This document shows, in pieces, positions 31,526-35,876 of a stretch of 35,876 bases of DNA. Numbering within the stretch: the stretch's first letter is position 1; every line of letters begins with the position of its first letter. The DNA comes from Acidobacteriota bacterium (lineage in GTDB: Bacteria; Acidobacteriota; Blastocatellia; Pyrinomonadales; Pyrinomonadaceae): contig JAHBSG010000032.1 in the NCBI GenBank assembly GCA_019639235.1, positions 1 through 35,876 on the forward strand. Direction: 5' to 3'. The notes below the pieces were generated by a model that was given only the letters and a program-made list of their open reading frames with translations, was not told where the DNA came from and did not search any database. The position numbers and the translations under genes are program-made.

Positions 31526-32675
31526 ACTTGGCCCGACGCCCGGCGACAAAGGCCGCTGCGACATTCATCTCCGCATCGAGCACGACAAGGTCGCCGCGTG
31601 TTCCTGCGGTGATGCGCCCGAATTGGCCGGGCATGCCGATCAATCGAGCCGGATTTCGCGAGGCCATCATCGCGATCTCCCCAGTCGAGAAACCGAGCGA
31701 TGCTGCCATCTTCACAGCGTCAAGCATCGTGATAACCGAACCCGCGATGCTTCCTCGTTCGTTCTGCGTGCGGCCGTTCTTGACCGAAATACTCTCGCCC
31801 CAGATCTCGAACGTGCCGTCGCCAAGCCCGGCCGGAGCGACCGAATCGGAGATCAACGAAACACAATCGGGCGATTTCGTCCGGCAGGCGAATCCGACCA
31901 TCCGCGGATCGACGTGAATGCCGTCGGCGATGATGTCAAAGGTCACGTCCTCGCGGGTCAATGCCCAACCGGCGACGCCGACCTCGCGATGGTGAATGCC
32001 CGTCATCGCGTTGAAGAAATGCGTTAGGTGGCGGCCGCCCGCCTCGAACGCGGCATCGAGCGTCGCGACATCCGCCCGAGTATGGCCGATCGAGACGACC
32101 CAACCTGCGGCAGTCAATTCCCGCACCAACTCAACGCCGCCTTCGACCTCTGGGGCAAGCGTCGTCATATGAACGCCGTTCGCAAGCCGCGGCAATTCGG
32201 CAACCTCGGAACCCGTGAACCGCTTGAAAAACTCGGGCCGCAATGCACCGCACATCTTTTCATTGGCAAAGACGCCTTCGTAATGCACACCGGCGATCTG
32301 TGCGATCGGCATCTCCGCTTGTATCGCCGTTACGCGCTCGATCTCGCCAAGGACCCGCGCATAGTTCTCATCGGAGTCGGGCACGAGGGTAGGCAGCCAG
32401 GCGGTTACGCCGTTTTTTGCAAGAAATTCGCCGACCGCGATGAGCCCATCGGCATCTGCCGTGTTGACGTCAACCCCGACCGCCCCGTGACAATGAACAT
32501 CGACAAAGCCGGGAAGTAGCGTTCCGCCCGCGGCGTCAAAGGCGTCGATCGCCGTTTCATCGAGCTCACCGTGGCCGACGGCGGCGATCCGCCCTTCCTC
32601 TACCAAGACCCAGCCATCCGGCCGTTCGCTGCCGCTATCCGCGATGACCGCGTTCGTGATCAGTACCGAATTCAT
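31524..32675 (-). CDS. nagA: N-acetylglucosamine-6-phosphate deacetylase
   Basis: A 383-residue cytoplasmic amidohydrolase that removes acetate from GlcNAc-6-phosphate, used in amino-sugar and cell-wall recycling. Visible residues are His61 and His63 in DVHCHG, the metal-ligand Glu133 in HYEGVF, His198 in SIGHTRA, His219 in THFFNAM, His254 in DGIHVD and catalytic Asp277 in ISDSVAP, all in the spacing of NagA. Length is normal. No nagB or transport genes are adjacent, so it seems to stand alone between a terminator of the TonB receptor gene and the convergent Spy-like gene. The ATG at 32673-32675 has no clear Shine-Dalgarno sequence. Confidence 0.94.
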   Translation of the reverse strand: MNSVLITNAVIADSGSERPDGWVLVEEGRIAAVGHGELDETAIDAFDAAGGTLLPGFVDVHCHGAVGVDVNTADADGLIAVGEFLAKNGVTAWLPTLVPDSDENYARVLGEIERVTAIQAEMPIAQIAGVHYEGVFANEKMCGALRPEFFKRFTGSEVAELPRLANGVHMTTLAPEVEGGVELVRELTAAGWVVSIGHTRADVATLDAAFEAGGRHLTHFFNAMTGIHHREVGVAGWALTREDVTFDIIADGIHVDPRMVGFACRTKSPDCVSLISDSVAPAGLGDGTFEIWGESISVKNGRTQNERGSIAGSVITMLDAVKMAASLGFSTGEIAMMASRNPARLIGMPGQFGRITAGTRGDLVVLDAEMNVAAAFVAGRRAK

Positions 32676-32688
32676 AAGTTGATTCTAC

Positions 32689-32729
32689 AAAAGAAAAATG
32701 CCCGCGTCGCCAAAAAGCAAACGCGGGCA
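32689..32729 (-). terminator. Terminator of the TonB-dependent receptor gene
   Basis: TGCCCGCGT pairs with ACGCGGGCA around a 13-base loop, 21 bases beyond the receptor stop. On the minus strand it is followed by TTTTTCTTTTG, a good U-tract. Confidence 0.88.
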
Positions 32730-32749
32730 AGCCCTAATGAGCGATCGGT

Positions 32750-35700
32750 TTAGAAGAAGAACTTCGCACCGAACTGCATGACACGCGGGTCGCGCCAGGA
32801 AACGACCTGCCCGAAGGTCGAGCTACCGTTTCCACCCTGCGAGACCGGCTGCGTCGTCGCACTCCAAACTACCGTGCTGAGGCCGCGAGGGTTCGTCTGG
32901 TTAAAGACGTTGAACGCCTCGCCGCGAAGCTGGAGCCGGAACCGCTCAGTGAACTGGATCGTCTTCGACATCGTGAAGTCCACACGCTTGGTCGAGGGGC
33001 CTTCGATGTAGTTGATGCCGCCGCTTCCGACCACGTTCGCGATCGGATTGGTATTGTTGATCGGCGTTATCTGGAAGCACGAAGTATTGAACCACTGAGT
33101 ACGGTTCCTCGCTCCGCCCTGATTCGGGTCGCAGGTCAGGTTCGGACGTCCTACCGTGAGAGCCGTCGGGATGATACCGAGGCCTGCCGGGTCAAAACCC
33201 GAGACGGTCGGGGTAAATCCGAGACCGGTCTGATAGGTCACGATTCCCGATGCCTGCCATCCGCCAAGAACCTTGCCTACAAAGCCCTTCTGATCCCTAA
33301 AGAACGGAAGCTCGTAAACGTAGTTGATGGTCAGAACGTGTCGGCGGTCGAGGTTGGCACGGCCCTTCTCCGATGCGATATCGTACGAATTCTGCGGAGC
33401 GTTCGAACGGTCCGTCCGGTTGTCCGAAAGGTTCTTCGCCCAGGTGTAAGCCACATTGAGCTGCGACGAACCGCTGAAGCGATGCTGTCCTGAAACCTGC
33501 AGGCTGTGATAGTTCGAGTTGTACTTCGGCTCGACGATCGTGACCGACCTATAACCGCGGTATGGCCTGATCTGGTCGAGTATGGTCGACTGTGCCGTTG
33601 TGAAGAAAGCCTGATTAGGCAGTTGGCACGGAACCGACGGTGTCGTCGATGAACCCGTCGCACACTGGCTGTTCAGTGCCAGTCCCGGCGGAAGCGAGTT
33701 CGCCCCGTAGCCGCCGATCAGGTTCGTTCCCTTCGATCCGTAGTAACCGACCGAAACCAGCGTCCGTCTCATAAGCTGCCGCTGTACATCGAACGACCAG
33801 TGCTGCATATACGGCGTTTTCCAGTCGTCCTGAACCGCACGGACGCTCGCTACCGTGTTGGTGGCGATGACCGCGCATCCGTTCGGAACCGGGTTATCAA
33901 GACGCGTGCCGACAACCTGACAGGTCTGCTGATACGGCGGGTTCGTTCCGATGTTCTGGAGGAAGATACCGTTCAGGATCTGTTCATGATAGATACCGTA
34001 GCCTGTACGGATCGAGGTACGTCCATCACCAAACGGATCCCATGCAAAACCGATACGCGGAGCGAAGTCGTTCTTCGGAACGTCAACCACGAACTTGCCA
34101 TAGGGCGAGATCGTCGGGTTGCAGTTCGGGAAAGGAACGGTATTCTGCGAGTTGACGATAATGCCTTCGCAATAATTGCCCGTTCCGGGAACGCGGTTGC
34201 CGGCACCGGTCACCAGCGGAGCATTCGCCCGGTTGTAAAGCTCCGGAACAAAGTTGCTCAGGCGGCCGTTCTTGTCCCACGGAGCACCGAAGAACGAATA
34301 ACGGACACCGTAGTAAAACGTCAGGTTGCGGCGAAGACGCCATTCGTCTTGAAAAAATGCTTCAAACGTCTTTTGCCGCAGGTCGGCCGTGTAGTCAAAG
34401 CTTGCCTGCGTAAAGGTCACGTTCGTACCCATCAGGAAGTTTGCCCAGAGCTGCTGCGTGGCATTGCCGCCCGGAGCGATCACGTTGCCGGTCGCACCCG
34501 GTGTGTTGAACCCGGAGAAAAGGCCTTCGTTGTTACCGGCAAGAGCATTCTCGTTCTTGCGGTACTTCGAATAGACCGCACCGAATTTCATCGTGTGGCT
34601 GCCGGCGATCCAAGTAGCCGTACCCGCAAGGTTGCCCTTCCACGAGAAGTTGTCGTAGGGTCCAAAGCCTTGCAAGGCGCTGAAGCCGTTACCGCTGATC
34701 GTCGGAACACGATCACGGTCATTGGTATACGCCAGCGGCGGACGGATCGGCGAGTTCTCCAGCGCGATCAGCCCGATGTTGTTGCTAAGAATGGCTCCGT
34801 AGCCAAAGGTGTAGCGTCCCTCGACGATGAACTTCGGCGAAGCCGCCCAGGTGACCTGAGCCGTATGTGTCCGGCCCGGTGAGTCTGTCGCGGTCGTCGA
34901 AACGCCCGGAAGGCCCGAACCCGATGAGAACAGAGCGTTAGCGTCAACGGTCGGGATGCTGTCCTGTTGGTACCGGTAGTACATCGATACCTTGTCATTG
35001 AACGAGTGGTCGATCTTGATCACTTCCTGACGAAACTCGGCAATGCCAGCCGCCGGAGCGAAGAGCGTGTTCGTGCCCGAGTTCGGAAGCGGAAGGCGGC
35101 TATAGATCAGATCAAGATACTGCTGAGCAACCGGGTTAATGTTCTGCAGCGTGCTGTTGGCCGGAAGAACCTGGTTACAGGTCGTTCCGGTTGCCTGCAG
35201 GCAGATCGGTACCGTAAAGAACGCATTACGCTGATTCTGGTTCGGAACGGTTGACTGCAGTGTCGCCGACCGGCGGTCGTCGCGCCACTCCTGCGAGAAG
35301 AAGAAGAAGGTCCGGTCGTAACGCTTGAATGCACTCGCACCGGGTTCCGCTTCACCAAAACGAAGGAAATAGACCGGACCGCCGATGGTCCAACCGTAGT
35401 TGTTGTAACGGAACGGAGTTCGCTTCGCCTTGCCGTTATCGTCACGGCCAAGCGGCGGATTTGTCAGGTTATTGATCGCGACATCGTTCGCGTTGAAGGC
35501 CTCATTGCGGATGAATTCGTAAACGCTTCCGCGGAACTTCGACGTGCCGCTGCGGGTGACGATGTTCACCTGTCCGCCGCCGCTGCGGCCCGATTCTGCC
35601 GGATAAAGCGAGCGAAGGACCTTGAATTCACCGATCGAATCAACGCTCGGGTAAGCCTGGATCGTCAGGTTCGAGCCGCGGTCGGTCACGTCCGCTCCAT

Positions 35701-35876
35701 CGACCGTGAAGGTATTCTGGCTGGAACGTGCACCGTTGACGGCGATCTGGACGATGTTTGCCTGGCCGGCAGGGTTCGTCGTTCCGACGTAAACCTGGTC
35801 GGAAAGGTCGTTCGATACGCCCGGTGCGAGCGTTACAAGCTGAACGAAGTTACGGTTGTTGATCGAGAGCTCGCGC
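32750..35876 (-). CDS. TonB-dependent receptor, Oar-like (N terminus outside the window)
   Basis: An outer-membrane receptor of at least 1,041 residues. The frame stays open to the right edge, so the signal peptide and the usual N-terminal carboxypeptidase-regulatory-like domain are not seen. The first visible residues (ELSINNRNFVQLVTLAPGVS) are the start of the plug domain; SGRSGGGQVNIVTRSGT and FRGSVYEFIRN are typical plug-to-barrel wording of the large acidobacterial Oar-like family. The barrel has many aromatic beta-strands and ends with Phe (KFFF), as outer-membrane proteins do. The cargo is unknown; members are often linked to uptake of plant or peptide polymers. A GTG at about 35689 can begin a shorter frame but is internal. 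A strong terminator follows the stop. Confidence 0.92.
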   Translation of the reverse strand, partial: RELSINNRNFVQLVTLAPGVSNDLSDQVYVGTTNPAGQANIVQIAVNGARSSQNTFTVDGADVTDRGSNLTIQAYPSVDSIGEFKVLRSLYPAESGRSGGGQVNIVTRSGTSKFRGSVYEFIRNEAFNANDVAINNLTNPPLGRDDNGKAKRTPFRYNNYGWTIGGPVYFLRFGEAEPGASAFKRYDRTFFFFSQEWRDDRRSATLQSTVPNQNQRNAFFTVPICLQATGTTCNQVLPANSTLQNINPVAQQYLDLIYSRLPLPNSGTNTLFAPAAGIAEFRQEVIKIDHSFNDKVSMYYRYQQDSIPTVDANALFSSGSGLPGVSTTATDSPGRTHTAQVTWAASPKFIVEGRYTFGYGAILSNNIGLIALENSPIRPPLAYTNDRDRVPTISGNGFSALQGFGPYDNFSWKGNLAGTATWIAGSHTMKFGAVYSKYRKNENALAGNNEGLFSGFNTPGATGNVIAPGGNATQQLWANFLMGTNVTFTQASFDYTADLRQKTFEAFFQDEWRLRRNLTFYYGVRYSFFGAPWDKNGRLSNFVPELYNRANAPLVTGAGNRVPGTGNYCEGIIVNSQNTVPFPNCNPTISPYGKFVVDVPKNDFAPRIGFAWDPFGDGRTSIRTGYGIYHEQILNGIFLQNIGTNPPYQQTCQVVGTRLDNPVPNGCAVIATNTVASVRAVQDDWKTPYMQHWSFDVQRQLMRRTLVSVGYYGSKGTNLIGGYGANSLPPGLALNSQCATGSSTTPSVPCQLPNQAFFTTAQSTILDQIRPYRGYRSVTIVEPKYNSNYHSLQVSGQHRFSGSSQLNVAYTWAKNLSDNRTDRSNAPQNSYDIASEKGRANLDRRHVLTINYVYELPFFRDQKGFVGKVLGGWQASGIVTYQTGLGFTPTVSGFDPAGLGIIPTALTVGRPNLTCDPNQGGARNRTQWFNTSCFQITPINNTNPIANVVGSGGINYIEGPSTKRVDFTMSKTIQFTERFRLQLRGEAFNVFNQTNPRGLSTVVWSATTQPVSQGGNGSSTFGQVVSWRDPRVMQFGAKFFF

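Noticed and set aside
33800..34882. Plus-strand frame of 360 codons at the right side
   Set aside because: It is antisense to the TonB-dependent receptor barrel and has no recognisable content.

Overview
The window looks like a chromosomal segment of a Gram-negative, moderately GC-rich bacterium, most likely Acidobacteriota of the Blastocatellia/Pyrinomonadaceae type. This is inferred from an Oar-like TonB receptor, RHS toxin cassettes, a secreted subtilase ending in GVLIGD repeats, and a B-type succinate dehydrogenase. No rRNA, tRNA or CRISPR array was seen.

Layout. 1-3183 (minus strand) is the variable, A+T-richer end of an RHS polymorphic-toxin locus: a 5'-truncated RHS core with toxin tip, its overlapping immunity gene, then two more immunity-like genes, each preceded by a short remnant that could be the tail of a lost toxin, and an RHS fragment at the left edge. 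3184-3725 is non-coding and full of small perfect hairpins and a short tandem repeat. 3726-7083 holds a secreted protein of unknown role, a secreted amidohydrolase and malate dehydrogenase. 7322-10794 holds a large secreted subtilase followed by a GNAT acetyltransferase. 10913-13444 is a membrane PAS-GGDEF-EAL protein.

13495-17583 is a succinate dehydrogenase operon (sdhC-sdhA-Uma2 gene-sdhB, minus strand) with a divergent LysR regulator. 18800-20999 is an NfeD/flotillin pair. 21109-25564 holds a lipoprotein, a YegS-type lipid kinase and a three-domain acyl-activating/carrier/acyltransferase protein, which suggests a membrane-lipid theme. 25625-28767 holds a SIMPL-domain protein, a CocE-type hydrolase and a small membrane protein. 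28736-31469 is a CpxAR-like two-component system with a divergent Spy/CpxP-like protein and a match to the CpxR box between them. 31524-32675 is nagA, and the right edge is a TonB-dependent receptor whose N terminus lies outside the window.

The most unusual observation is that the N-terminal region of the secreted subtilase (7322-9841) resembles a ClpB-type AAA+ nucleotide-binding domain in which Walker A, Walker B and the arginine finger are all degraded. Other points are the chain of toxin/immunity remnants, three sigma-54-like -24/-12 elements in the same orientation (two in front of secreted-protein genes, one in front of a possible small RNA), and the CpxR-box match. All calls come from reading the sequence and remembered family features; no database search was run.
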